Shown here piece after piece: positions 24,032 to 33,302 of a DNA stretch of 64,000 nt. The notes below the pieces were generated by a model, which was not told the origin of the DNA, did not search any database, and saw only the letters and a program-made list of their open reading frames with translations. Where the stretch lies: assembly GCA_964540815.1 (NCBI GenBank), contig CAZIOH010000001.1:168124-232123 (forward strand). Direction: 5' to 3'. The translations under genes were made by a program, and so were the position numbers. Numbering within the stretch: position 1 is the stretch's first letter; every line of letters begins with the position of its first letter. The stretch is from CAZIOH01 sp964540815 (GTDB taxonomy: Bacteria > Myxococcota_A > Polyangia > Fen-1088).

Positions 24032-25452
24032 TGCCTCGGACCGGAATCCCCGGTCTGCGGAACCCCGGCCGGCACCAGATGCGAGTCGGCGCGAGCACGC
24101 GAGCGGCGCTCAGGAACATGTTCGCCAAGGCGGCGTCCGTTCCGGTCGAGAAGCTGTGCCGCCTCGGGCTCTTCGCGGTGGCGGCGCGCACCCTGAAGGA
24201 GGCCGCCTTCGGGCGGTTCCAGTTCGCGGACGTGGTGACCGCGCTGCTCCTCCTCGCAAGCGATCTCGGGCTCGGCATCTGGACCACCCGGGCCCTCGCG
24301 CGGAGTGGAGCGGCGCGTGCCGCCAGCTCCGCCGCCGATGCCGGCTCGGACGCGGCCGCCGGGGTGGCGGCCCAGGCGATCGTGGCCACCGGATTGTGGG
24401 TGCGCTGCCTGGCGGCCATTCCGTACGCGGGGCTGGTGCTCGGCGCGGCGGTGGCGGTCGGACCGGGTGAGACCCGCGCCGCGCTGGCGGTGCTGGGCGT
24501 GGCGGCGCTGGCGGGGGCCTTCGTCGAGTACTGCGGGGCGATCTTTCGGGGGTACGAGCGCCTGGGCGACGAGGCCCGCCTCAACGTCGTCCGGGCCGTG
24601 CTGGTGAGCGCGGCCGGGCTCCTGGCGCTGGCGTGGCGACCATCGGTGGTGGCGCTCGCGGCCGGGATGGCGACCGGCGCGACCGCCGCGGCGGCCTCGG
24701 GCCTGGTCGTCGTCCGGCGGCGCTATCGGTTGCCAAGGCCGCTCGAGCCGGGGACCTTCGACGCGCGGCTCGCGCGGGCTGCCGTGCGCGAAGCCCTCCC
24801 GTTGTGGCTGGCGACGCTCATGTCGCTGGTCTACTTCAAGGGCGACGCCATCCTGCTGCGCATGTTCGTGGGGGACGCGGCGGTGGGCTCGTACAGCGCC
24901 GCCTACAAGATCTTCGAGGCGACGATGATCGTGCCCTCCATCGTCCTCGCGGCCTGGTTCCCCGCGCTGGTCCGGGTGGACGCGGAGCGCGAGCCGGGCC
25001 GGCGCGCGCGCGTCGAGCTCGGTCTTGGCGCCGCCTTGCTCGGACTTGGCCTGCTGGCGGGTGCGACGGTGCTCCTCGCCAGCGGCCTCGTGATCCGGCT
25101 GGCCTTCGGGGAGGCGTTCGCGAACGCGGTGCCGACGTTGCGGGTGCTGGCCCTCGGGGTCCCTCTGGTCTTTCTCAACTACGGGCTCACCCACTTCCTC
25201 ATCGCCCGCCACCTCGAGCGCGCCAACCTGGTGTTCACCTTCGCCATGATGGTATTGAACCTCGGTGCCAACCTGCTCTTCATTCCCCGTTTCGCGGGGC
25301 GGGGCGCGGCCTTCACCACGGTGGGGACCGAGCTCGCGCTGACAGGCTGCTGCCTCGTCATCCTGCTCTGGGGGGGCCGGGCGTCGGGGTCGCGGTCGCG
25401 GTCGTCGCCAACAGAGCCAGCAGAAGCCAGAAGAGTCCGTACGTCGGAGTGA
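24031..25452 (+). CDS. Wzx-type polysaccharide flippase
   Basis: A 473-residue integral membrane protein with about 12-14 helices, of the MATE/MOP flippase type that moves lipid-linked oligosaccharides across the inner membrane. The early block RTLKEAAFGRFQFADVVT and the mid-chain segment YFKGDAILLRMFVGDAAVG match Wzx/RfbX-like proteins. The GTG start overlaps the transferase stop (TAGTG). The 3' end overlaps the opposite-strand O-antigen ligase gene by 95 bases, so its tail GSRSRSSPTEPAEARR is written in the antisense of that gene and in a GTCGCG repeat. Confidence 0.88.
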   Translation: MPRTGIPGLRNPGRHQMRVGASTRAALRNMFAKAASVPVEKLCRLGLFAVAARTLKEAAFGRFQFADVVTALLLLASDLGLGIWTTRALARSGAARAASSAADAGSDAAAGVAAQAIVATGLWVRCLAAIPYAGLVLGAAVAVGPGETRAALAVLGVAALAGAFVEYCGAIFRGYERLGDEARLNVVRAVLVSAAGLLALAWRPSVVALAAGMATGATAAAASGLVVVRRRYRLPRPLEPGTFDARLARAAVREALPLWLATLMSLVYFKGDAILLRMFVGDAAVGSYSAAYKIFEATMIVPSIVLAAWFPALVRVDAEREPGRRARVELGLGAALLGLGLLAGATVLLASGLVIRLAFGEAFANAVPTLRVLALGVPLVFLNYGLTHFLIARHLERANLVFTFAMMVLNLGANLLFIPRFAGRGAAFTTVGTELALTGCCLVILLWGGRASGSRSRSSPTEPAEARRVRTSE

Positions 25453-27334
25453 ACTCGAAGAACCAGTCGAGCAACCCATGCACGAAGAACGTCCCCACCG
25501 CGACCGCCCACGCGGCGCCCGAGGCGCCGGCCTGCGATGGTGTCCGCCAGGCCCGCCAGGCGACACGCCCGATCGCCAGCATCAGCCAGCCGAGGGCCAG
25601 CGTCCCCGAGAGGCCGAGGTCCGCCAGGGTCTCGAAGTAGAGGCTGTTGGCGTGGATGCGCTCGTCGCCGGCCGCGCCCGGCTCCACCCCGAAGGGCCTG
25701 GCGCTGTCGGGCAGCACCTCGGTATAGGCGCGCCGGAAGTTGTCCGGGCCGACGCCGAACACCGGATGGCGTCTCCACAGGTCGACCGCCGCGCGCCACA
25801 GCTCGGGTCGAGAAGGCACGTACGAAGCCACCCACTCCTCGAGCGTGGAATCCACCATGGTCGAGGGCCGGTGGGGGCGCGTCGTGGTGGTTGCCTGGAC
25901 CACGTCCACGATCTGGTCGCCGGTGGGATTGCCGCGTTCGCTGAACCAGGTGACGTGCTCGCGCACCAGATCCCAGCGCAAGCGATAGCGCCCGGGACGG
26001 TCGGGCGCCTGCACCACCCCGAGCAGCCGGACCTCGGCCCCGGGCAGGACATCGGAGGGGAGGAGGGAGCGGCGGCCCTCGAAGTCGAGGTGGGCCCCGG
26101 TCTCATCGTTCTTCTCCCAGTGGTAGCTGAGACGCACCGAATCCGCACCGGCATGGGGCCAGGTGAGACCCCCGGCGTTCTCGACGGTGATCGGGACGTC
26201 GTGGATCGAGCCCGCCGCCATGGTGAGGTGCCGTTCCCCCAGGGAATAGCGAGCGAGGTACCAGCTGCCGTCCTGCCACCACCGCAGCCGCGCCGCGAGG
26301 GGGGAGGCCCCGGCCGGGCTGGCCAGCGTGAGCCCGGCGAGCAGGGCGACCAGCAGGAGCGTGCTGCCCGCGACCACGCGGAGCGTCCTGCGAAGCGCAG
26401 CTTCGGCTTCCCGGGTTTGCCCGGACTGCTCGGAGGGCCACCAGAACGCCCACAGGGCCATCGCCCCCGCGCCCAGGGCCGCCACCACCAGCGCGCTGCG
26501 GGTCGCGCTCAGCAGGATGGCCCCGATGAGGACCGCCGCCGCGCCGATCGCCGCGATCGTGACCCACCGGGGCACCTGGGTCCCGGTCATCCGTCCGTCT
26601 CGCCAACCCGCCTCGACCGCTCCCGCGCGGTCCGTCGTCCGAGCGCGGCGCGCGGTGGCGGTGGTGAGCAAGGTGTGCGGGAGGGCGACCGCCAGGGCCA
26701 GCGTCGCCTCCCAGTACATGGCGGCGATGGTCGGGTATTCGAAGGGACCGCTCGGTCGAGGCAGGCCGGTGACCATGAATGTGGTAGTTCGGAAGGAATG
26801 CCAAAGCGCTGCGCTGCCGGGAAGGACCGTCTCCGCCACCGCCCCGGTCGCCGACACGGTCGCCCCGAGAAGGACGGCGAGAACCAGCCGTCGCGCGACG
26901 GCCACCCCGTCGCCGAGCAGATCGCGCGCCGCGAAGAAGACCAGGCCACCCCCGAGGGCGCGCAACGTGAACTTGGCCGCCGCGATCCGGTGAGCGGGGG
27001 CGGTTGCCGCGCACACGATCAGCGCCCCGAACCACAGGCCGACCGCGCGGTTGAGCGGATCGCGCGCAGCGCGCCGCAGCGCCGGGCCGAGCCGAGCCGC
27101 GCCCGCCAGCGCCTGCTCCAGCATCCACGCCCCGAGGAGCAGGTACATGACCGCCTCGACGGTGGTGACGGTGACCGGCCCGAGCCGACCGAGCGGGACC
27201 TCGAAGGGCAGCACCACGCCGAGGGCGACCAGCAGGGCCCGTGCGGCCGTCCGGATCAGCCGCCGCGCCTCGGCCGCCGACGGGGCCGCGTCGGCGGCCG
27301 ACCGCATCCTCTCGGGCGACATCGTGGTCGGCAT
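25358..27334 (-). CDS. O-antigen ligase/polymerase with inserted periplasmic domain
   Basis: A 658-residue membrane protein of the Wzy_C/WaaL superfamily, which joins or polymerises lipid-linked glycans on the periplasmic side. The superfamily signature is in HPVFGVGPDNFRRAYTE and RIHANSLYFETLADLGLSG near the C-terminus. Residues about 338-480 are an extra soluble region with ENAGGLTWPHAGAD, VRLSYHWEK and RPGRYRLRWDLV, which looks like an Ig-type sandwich inserted in a loop. It is convergent with the flippase and divergent from the GT4 fusion gene, only 26 bases apart at the starts. Confidence 0.85.
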   Translation of the reverse strand: MPTTMSPERMRSAADAAPSAAEARRLIRTAARALLVALGVVLPFEVPLGRLGPVTVTTVEAVMYLLLGAWMLEQALAGAARLGPALRRAARDPLNRAVGLWFGALIVCAATAPAHRIAAAKFTLRALGGGLVFFAARDLLGDGVAVARRLVLAVLLGATVSATGAVAETVLPGSAALWHSFRTTTFMVTGLPRPSGPFEYPTIAAMYWEATLALAVALPHTLLTTATARRARTTDRAGAVEAGWRDGRMTGTQVPRWVTIAAIGAAAVLIGAILLSATRSALVVAALGAGAMALWAFWWPSEQSGQTREAEAALRRTLRVVAGSTLLLVALLAGLTLASPAGASPLAARLRWWQDGSWYLARYSLGERHLTMAAGSIHDVPITVENAGGLTWPHAGADSVRLSYHWEKNDETGAHLDFEGRRSLLPSDVLPGAEVRLLGVVQAPDRPGRYRLRWDLVREHVTWFSERGNPTGDQIVDVVQATTTTRPHRPSTMVDSTLEEWVASYVPSRPELWRAAVDLWRRHPVFGVGPDNFRRAYTEVLPDSARPFGVEPGAAGDERIHANSLYFETLADLGLSGTLALGWLMLAIGRVAWRAWRTPSQAGASGAAWAVAVGTFFVHGLLDWFFEFTPTYGLFWLLLALLATTATATPTPGPPRAG

Positions 27335-27360
27335 TATGCAGCACCGGCTGGCGGGTCGCT

Positions 27361-29592
27361 ATGCGCCTAGCCGTCGAAGTGACGACCTGTACGCCGCTCC
27401 GCGCGGGGATCGGCTACTACACCGAGCACCTCGTCGACGCCCTCCTGCAGACGCGCGCGCCCGACGACGAGCTGGTGCTGGTCTCGAACCGACCGCCCGC
27501 CGAGGAGCTGGCCCGGCGCTGGGCGCCGCACCTGGCGGTGGGGGGCGCGCGCATCCGGGCGGTGTGGCTCCAGACCGACGCGGTCCGCATGCTGGCCGAC
27601 CGCGCGGTCGACGTGGCCGTCTTCCCCAATTACATCGTCCCGCTGGCCGCGCCGTGCCCGACCATCTCGGTGGTCCACGATCTCGCCGTCTACCGGACGC
27701 CCGAGCTCTTCACCTGGCGCAAGCGGGCGGTGACCCGCGCGCTGCTCGGGCGCTCGGTCGAGTCCGCCGCCGCGGTGGCCACCGTGTCGGAGGCTTCGCG
27801 TCGCGACATCATCGAGCGGCTCGGGGTGGCCCCCGAGCGGGTGGTGCTGTTGCCCGGGGCGGCGCATCCCGCGTGTGGCCCGGTGTCGGAGCCGGCGATC
27901 GAGGCGGTCCGGGCCAAGCACGGGCTCACGCGCCCCTACGTCCTCACAGTCGGTACGATCGAGCCGCGCAAGAACTTGCTCACGTTGCTCGCCGCCTACG
28001 ACGAGATCGGCAAGCGGGCGAAGCCCCGGCTCCCTGGTTCCACCGACGTCGGCGCCGCCGAGGAGATCGATCTCGTGGTGGTGGGCGGGCGTGGTTGGCG
28101 CGACCGTCGGCTGCTCGACGAGCTCGAGGCCCGCACGCCGCTCGGGCGGGTGCACTGGCTCGGGTACGTGCCCGAGGACGAGCTCATCGCGCTGTACGGA
28201 GGGACCCGGCTCTTCGTGTATCCGTCGCGCCTCGAGGGCTTCGGCTTGCCGGTGCTCGAGGCCATGAGCTGTGGGGCGCCGGTGGTGGCCTCGGATGTGG
28301 CGGCCCTGCGCGAGGTCGCGGGGGACGCGGCCCTGCTGGTGCCTCCGGGGGACGTCGCCGCGCTCGCCGAAGCCATGGAGGCGGTGCTCTCGCAGCCAGA
28401 GCGCGCCGAGCGGATGCGGGCCCTCGGTCGCTCGCGGGCGCAGAGCTTCTCGTGGACCCGGACCGCGCAGGCGCTGTGGAAGCTGGCGCACGAGGTGGGC
28501 CCGGCGCGCGAGCCCGCGGCTCGGAGCCCGGGCCCGGCGGGGGCCCCGAGGCTCGCCGTCGCGGGAGCCGAGGCGCGAGCGGCCTCGACCATCTCGGTGG
28601 TCCCGGCGGGCTCACCGGCGCTGCCCCTGCCGGCTCCCGTGGGCTCACCGCCGCCGGGGCTCTCGTCCGCGGAGTGGGCGGTCCTCGCCGCGGTGACCTA
28701 CGCCGATCTGTTCGATGCCCCGCTTCCGCTCGAGGAGGCGCCGTTTGCGTGCATCGGGGTGGCCCTCGACGCCGCGGAGGTTCGCCGCCTGGTAGCTGGC
28801 CGCGGGCTCGGCCCGCACGTGACCCTGCACCCCGGGGGTGACCTGACGCTCGCCGGCCGGGACGCCCTGGTCTCCCGCCGCCAGGAAGGGGTGGTGCGCA
28901 CGGCGCGGCTGCTCGAACGGCACCGGCGCACGCTCGCGGCGCTGGCCAGCTTGCCCTTCGTGCGCATGCTGGCCTATTCGGGCGGCACCGCCCATCAGAA
29001 CCCCGGCAAGAAGCCCGACATCGATCTGTTCGTGGTCGCGAGGCCCGGGAGCCTCTACACGGTCTACACGCTGATCTTCCTCTTGACCAAGCTCACCCGC
29101 ACGCGCCGGGTGGTGTGCCCGAACTACCTCGTCGACGAGGACGAGCTGGCGATCGTCTATCACCGCGATCTCTTCACCGCGAACCAGGTCATGTCCGCGC
29201 GCCCGCTCTCCGGGCCCGACACCTACGGCGCCTTCTGCGCCGCCAACCAGGAGTGGGTGCATGGGTTCTTTCCGGGCTTCGAGCGGCGTCGGGCAGCGGC
29301 GCCGTTTGGAGGGCCGACGGTGCAGGGCGTGGCCGAGGCGCTGCTGTCCATCGGGCGGGGGCGGGTCGAGCGCGGCCTGCGCGCGGCCTGGCGCTTTTAC
29401 CTGGCGCGCCGGGCGGCGCGGGCGCGCCACCCCGACGTGGTCCTCGCCGACGGCATCCTCAAGCTGCACCTGTCGGACTACCGACGCCGGGTCCTCGAGC
29501 GCTTCGCCGAGCGGATGGACGCCTGGCGCGCCGCGATCGGTGGTGGCCAGGACGAAGGCCCGCCTCCCGAGCTGCGCGTCGGGCGATCGTGA
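27361..29592 (+). CDS. GT4 glycosyltransferase fused to nucleotidyltransferase-like domain
   Basis: A 743-residue two-part protein. Residues 1-375 form a GT4 enzyme: RAGIGYYTEHLVDAL, LTVGTIEPRKNLLTLL, YPSRLEGFGLPVLEAMSCG and the EX7E pair. A Pro/Ala-rich linker (about 390-435) leads to AEWAVLAAVTYADLFDAPL, a winged-helix-like start. Next comes a domain with LAYSGGTAHQNPGKKPDIDLFVVARPG, whose GG...DID pattern is that of Pol-beta-type nucleotidyltransferases, followed by VVCPNYLVDEDEL. Its stop overlaps the next start as GTGA. The C-terminal activity is not known. Confidence 0.8.
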   Translation: MRLAVEVTTCTPLRAGIGYYTEHLVDALLQTRAPDDELVLVSNRPPAEELARRWAPHLAVGGARIRAVWLQTDAVRMLADRAVDVAVFPNYIVPLAAPCPTISVVHDLAVYRTPELFTWRKRAVTRALLGRSVESAAAVATVSEASRRDIIERLGVAPERVVLLPGAAHPACGPVSEPAIEAVRAKHGLTRPYVLTVGTIEPRKNLLTLLAAYDEIGKRAKPRLPGSTDVGAAEEIDLVVVGGRGWRDRRLLDELEARTPLGRVHWLGYVPEDELIALYGGTRLFVYPSRLEGFGLPVLEAMSCGAPVVASDVAALREVAGDAALLVPPGDVAALAEAMEAVLSQPERAERMRALGRSRAQSFSWTRTAQALWKLAHEVGPAREPAARSPGPAGAPRLAVAGAEARAASTISVVPAGSPALPLPAPVGSPPPGLSSAEWAVLAAVTYADLFDAPLPLEEAPFACIGVALDAAEVRRLVAGRGLGPHVTLHPGGDLTLAGRDALVSRRQEGVVRTARLLERHRRTLAALASLPFVRMLAYSGGTAHQNPGKKPDIDLFVVARPGSLYTVYTLIFLLTKLTRTRRVVCPNYLVDEDELAIVYHRDLFTANQVMSARPLSGPDTYGAFCAANQEWVHGFFPGFERRRAAAPFGGPTVQGVAEALLSIGRGRVERGLRAAWRFYLARRAARARHPDVVLADGILKLHLSDYRRRVLERFAERMDAWRAAIGGGQDEGPPPELRVGRS

Positions 29593-31622
29593 GCGGGGGC
29601 GCGCACCCGGGCGGCAGGGGGAGGGGGGACCTCGGAGCCCTGGCGGCGTCCGTGGCGGGGCGGGCCATCTCGGCCGCGGCGCTCGTGGTCCCGCTCGCGT
29701 TCCTGTCGAGGCTGGCGACGCCCTTCACCGGACCCAAGGAGGCGATCTTCGAGCTCGCGGGGGCAATCGGGCTCGGCGCGCTGTGCGTGGGCTTCGCCGC
29801 GGGTCCCGGATCACGGCCGCGGGTCCCGCCTCCCCGACGGCTGGTGCCGTGGGCAGCGCTGCTGGTCCTCGCGAGCGCGGGGCTGTCCGCGCTGCTGGCG
29901 GCCTCGAGCCTGGCGCCCCCGCGCGCGCCCGAGGCGGCAACGGTCCTGGTCCACTGGCTCTCCCTGTTCGGGGTCGCCGGCGGCGTCGCGCTGGCCATCA
30001 CCCGGGAGAGCGACAGCCACGGGGCGGGGCCCTCGCCGCCCCCGGGGGAGGCCGGGCTCGGCGCCCGAGCGCGACTGCTGTGGGCGGTCACCGCCTCGGC
30101 GGCGGTGGTCAGCCTGATCGGGCTTTGCCAGCACGCCGAGCTCTTCTCGCTGCCGATCCCGGTGATCAGCACCCCGGGGTCCACATTTGGCAATCGCAAT
30201 CTGAGCGGCGAGGCGATCGCGCTGTCCTTGCCCCTCGGCATCGGGGCGCTGGCGCTGGCCGGCTCCCGCCTCGAGCGGCGGGTGATCCTCGGGGCCCTGG
30301 CGCTCGAGGTGCTGTACCTCGTCGCCACCCGTGCCCGGGGCGCCTGGCTCGGCGCCGCGGTCGGGGTGCTCACGGTGGCCTTCCTGCGGCGCAGGGAATG
30401 GTCGCGGGCGGTGCTGCTCTCCGGACTGGCGTTCGGGGGGCTCGCCCTCCTCATGGCGCTCTTGCCGGCGCGAGCGAACCCGCGCTACGCCGGCGACACC
30501 AAGCGGTTCGCGCGTGCCCTCGAGGTGGTCGAGACCAGCTTCGACCCCGAGTCGACCGCCATGCGCACGCGGGTCGGCCTGTGGCGCCGGAGCCTCGCCA
30601 TGCTGCTCGGCGAGCCCCTGATCGGAATCGGGCCCGGCAACTGGGCGGTCTTCTTTCCGCGCTACGCCGAGCCCGGAGCCACCGCCGATGGGGTGCTGAG
30701 CTTCACGCTCGCCCCGCGCCACGCGCACTGCGATCTGCTCGAGCACCTGACCGAGACCGGCGTGCTCGGCCTCGGGGCGCTGCTGGCACTGTTCGCGGCG
30801 GTCACGCAACGGGCGCGCTCCGCGCTGCGCACGGGGCGGCGCGAAACCCGCGCGACGGTCTCGGCGGCAGCGGGGGCCCTCTTGGCCTTGCTGGTCTGCG
30901 GCTTCACCGGCTTCCCGCTCGCGATGCCGGCCACCTCGCTGCTGGCCGGGGTGGCGCTCGGGCTGGTGGTGGGCGCCGACGTCGATCGGCCCCGGGCCGG
31001 GCCCGACGGCTCGGCCTGGTCGACCGCGACGCCGGGGATGCGGCGCGGACCGTGGGCGGGCGGGGTGGGTGTGCTCGCGGCGCTCGGGCTGGTCGCGCTC
31101 GCGGTGGTGGATGTGGAGACCCGCTTGCGGGCCAGCACCTGGCTCGGCGCCGCCGAGCGCGCCCTGCACGAGGACCGGGGCGCCGTGGGGGCGACCCGCG
31201 CGCTCGGGTATCTGGCGCGGGCCGAGCGGGCGCGGCCCGGGCTCTTTCGCGTGTCCCTGCGCAGGGCCCACGCCGAGCAGCGCTTGCACCACAGCCTGGA
31301 GGCGGTCGCGGCCTGCGATGCGGCGCTCGCCCGGGAGCCGTTCTCACCGAACGCCTGGGCGACGCTCGCCGTCGTCCAGCTCGACGGCGGCGACGCCCAT
31401 TCGGCTCGCCTCAGCGCCGAGCGGAGCATCGAGCTGCTCGGCGCCAATCCCTTCGCCCTCTCGGTGAAGGCACGGGCGGCCGAGGCTCTCCGGGATCACC
31501 GCGACGCGGAGACCGCCTGGGCCCGTCTCGAGGGGCTGGCCGCGATCCCGCCGTCCCCCCCGGACATCGATCGAGACACCGCCCGGGCCGCCCGCGAGCT
31601 CCTGGACGACGCATTCCCGTAG
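29589..31622 (+). CDS. O-antigen ligase/polymerase-like membrane protein with C-terminal TPR-like region
   Basis: This 677-residue protein has about 12 membrane helices in its first 470 residues. The Wzy_C-type blocks are STFGNRNLSGEAIALSLPL, TRARGAWLGAAVGV, GIGPGNWAVFFPRYAEP and RHAHCDLLEHLTETGVLG, with the His and Arg residues expected of the periplasmic loop. The last 150 residues are soluble and helical with TPR-like spacing. GTG at 29589 overlaps the upstream stop by 4 bases. It is the second such protein in the locus, so one may polymerise and the other may attach the glycan; which does which is not visible. Confidence 0.85.
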   Translation: MSGGAHPGGRGRGDLGALAASVAGRAISAAALVVPLAFLSRLATPFTGPKEAIFELAGAIGLGALCVGFAAGPGSRPRVPPPRRLVPWAALLVLASAGLSALLAASSLAPPRAPEAATVLVHWLSLFGVAGGVALAITRESDSHGAGPSPPPGEAGLGARARLLWAVTASAAVVSLIGLCQHAELFSLPIPVISTPGSTFGNRNLSGEAIALSLPLGIGALALAGSRLERRVILGALALEVLYLVATRARGAWLGAAVGVLTVAFLRRREWSRAVLLSGLAFGGLALLMALLPARANPRYAGDTKRFARALEVVETSFDPESTAMRTRVGLWRRSLAMLLGEPLIGIGPGNWAVFFPRYAEPGATADGVLSFTLAPRHAHCDLLEHLTETGVLGLGALLALFAAVTQRARSALRTGRRETRATVSAAAGALLALLVCGFTGFPLAMPATSLLAGVALGLVVGADVDRPRAGPDGSAWSTATPGMRRGPWAGGVGVLAALGLVALAVVDVETRLRASTWLGAAERALHEDRGAVGATRALGYLARAERARPGLFRVSLRRAHAEQRLHHSLEAVAACDAALAREPFSPNAWATLAVVQLDGGDAHSARLSAERSIELLGANPFALSVKARAAEALRDHRDAETAWARLEGLAAIPPSPPDIDRDTARAARELLDDAFP

Positions 31623-31740
31623 TTTCGCTGTGGAAAGCACGACAGTCGACCGTCGAGACCACGTAGCCATGGCCATGATCGTGATCGTCCCCATGATCGC
31701 GGCCGTGCACGTGAACCCCCACCGTGGGCGTGATCGGTCT

Positions 31741-33240
31741 TCACGCCGGTGCCTTGGCCCCCTCGGCAGTGGACTGGCCGCGACGGGTGGTCTCGAGCTT
31801 GACCCGCTCGAGCACCCACCGCCCCGCGTGGCGCAGGTCCGTGACCGCGCGCAGGGCGCGCCGGTTCACGCCCAGGGGATCTCCGAGCAGGCTGCGGGCG
31901 GCCCGGGCACCCTTGCGCGCGCGGAACTCCGCGTGCACCGTGCGCGCCAGGGTCTGGTAGAAATCTCGCGAGAACACCCCCGGGAACAGCGGGTCGAGAT
32001 CGCCGCTCTCCTCCCAGTTGTGCTTTTCCCCCAGGCGCTCCCGCACCCGCTCGTGGAAGCGGGTGCCCGGCAACGGGTAGCTGACCGAGATGCCGATGTC
32101 GTCCGGCGCGACGTCGCGCACCAGCGCCCGGGTCGCCTGGATCTCGGGCCAGGCCTCGCCGGGGTACCCGAACTGCAGGAACAGCCCGACCCGGATCCCG
32201 GCCTGCCGCAGGCGGGCGGCGGCGGCCCGGATCTGGGCCACCGTGATCCCCTTGTCCATGGCGTCGAGGACCGTCTGCGCGCCCGACTCGGCGCCGAGCC
32301 AGGCCTCGGCACAGCCCGCGCGGCGGAGGGCGCGCACGTTCTCCTCGGTCATCAGATCGGCGCGGGTCTGGCAAAGAAACGGGGTCGCCAGCCCCGCCGC
32401 GGCGACCGCCTCGGACCAGGTCCGCAGCCACGCGCTCTTGAGCCCGAGGATGTCGTCGCAGAACCACAGGTGATCGGGGGCGTAACGGTCGCGGAGGAGC
32501 CGGAGCTCCTCGAGCACGTTGGCGGGCGACCGGCTGTGGTAGGTGTTCCCGTAGACCGGCTTCGCGCACCAGTTGCACTTGTACGGGCAGCCACGGGTGG
32601 TGACCACGTTCAAGGAGAAGTAGCCGTGGCGCTGCATCCAGAAGGCCCGGTAGCGGGGGATGTCGACCAGATCCCAGGCTGGCAGCGGCAGGGAATCGAG
32701 GTCCTGGAGCAGGCGCCGGGGCGCGGTCTTCCGCTGCATGCCCCGGTCCCGGTACACCAGCCCCGCGATGTCGCCGAAGTCGCGCGCGCCCGGCTGGTCA
32801 GGGCCGCTGAGCCGGGCCACCAGCTCACCGAGGGTGCGCTCGGCCTCCCCGACGATCACGAAGGCCGCCCCGGCGTCGAGGTAGGTGGCGGGATCGTCGG
32901 CGGCGTCGTGGCCGGCCACGATCACCGGCAATCCCCGGGCGTGGGCCGCCGTGCACAGGGCGCGGGCCGCGGCGCGCATGCGCCCGAGGCACATCTTGGT
33001 GAACCAGTTGAACGCGTCGTCGTAGAGGACCACCAGTTCGGGGCGCGCGCGGTCCAGCGCCGCCGCGAACCCTGAGGTGTCCCCGTCGAGCATGGGATCG
33101 TAGAGCGCCACCTGGTGCCCGGCGGCCCGCAGCTCGGCCGCGGCGAACAGGGTAGCCAGCGGCGGATACGGTTTGCCAATCGCAAATTGCTTCGGGTCGA
33201 AGGCGAGCAGGTGCCCATGCGCGAACAGGACCGATGCCAC
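31741..33240 (-). CDS. B12-binding-type radical SAM enzyme, paralogue A
   Basis: A 499-residue enzyme with an N-terminal cobalamin-binding-like Rossmann region (KPYPPLATLFAAAELRAAGH, then IVAGHDAADDPATYLDAGA) and a radical SAM barrel. The [4Fe-4S] motif is RGCPYKCNWC (CxxxCxxC), followed by LWFCDDILGLK and AWLGAESGAQTVLDAMDKG. The DxHxxG cobalamin motif is not evident, as in several members of this class. Such enzymes often methylate or rearrange unactivated carbons of lipids, sugars or antibiotics. It starts 62 bases from the oppositely oriented paralogue, with which it shares RGCPY.C.WC...VYG. Confidence 0.88.
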   Translation of the reverse strand: MASVLFAHGHLLAFDPKQFAIGKPYPPLATLFAAAELRAAGHQVALYDPMLDGDTSGFAAALDRARPELVVLYDDAFNWFTKMCLGRMRAAARALCTAAHARGLPVIVAGHDAADDPATYLDAGAAFVIVGEAERTLGELVARLSGPDQPGARDFGDIAGLVYRDRGMQRKTAPRRLLQDLDSLPLPAWDLVDIPRYRAFWMQRHGYFSLNVVTTRGCPYKCNWCAKPVYGNTYHSRSPANVLEELRLLRDRYAPDHLWFCDDILGLKSAWLRTWSEAVAAAGLATPFLCQTRADLMTEENVRALRRAGCAEAWLGAESGAQTVLDAMDKGITVAQIRAAAARLRQAGIRVGLFLQFGYPGEAWPEIQATRALVRDVAPDDIGISVSYPLPGTRFHERVRERLGEKHNWEESGDLDPLFPGVFSRDFYQTLARTVHAEFRARKGARAARSLLGDPLGVNRRALRAVTDLRHAGRWVLERVKLETTRRGQSTAEGAKAPA

Positions 33241-33302
33241 GCCAGGCAGTTTGGATCACCGCCCCCCCCTATGCCAAAGTACATTCCGCCCCCGCCGCCT
33301 CC

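Noticed and set aside
31623..31740. His/Asp/Gly-rich reverse frame (HVHGRDHGDDHDHGHG) and short inverted repeats
   Set aside because: The frame has no start context and ends in the ligase gene antisense; the His pattern comes from a short ATGATCGTGATC-type repeat.
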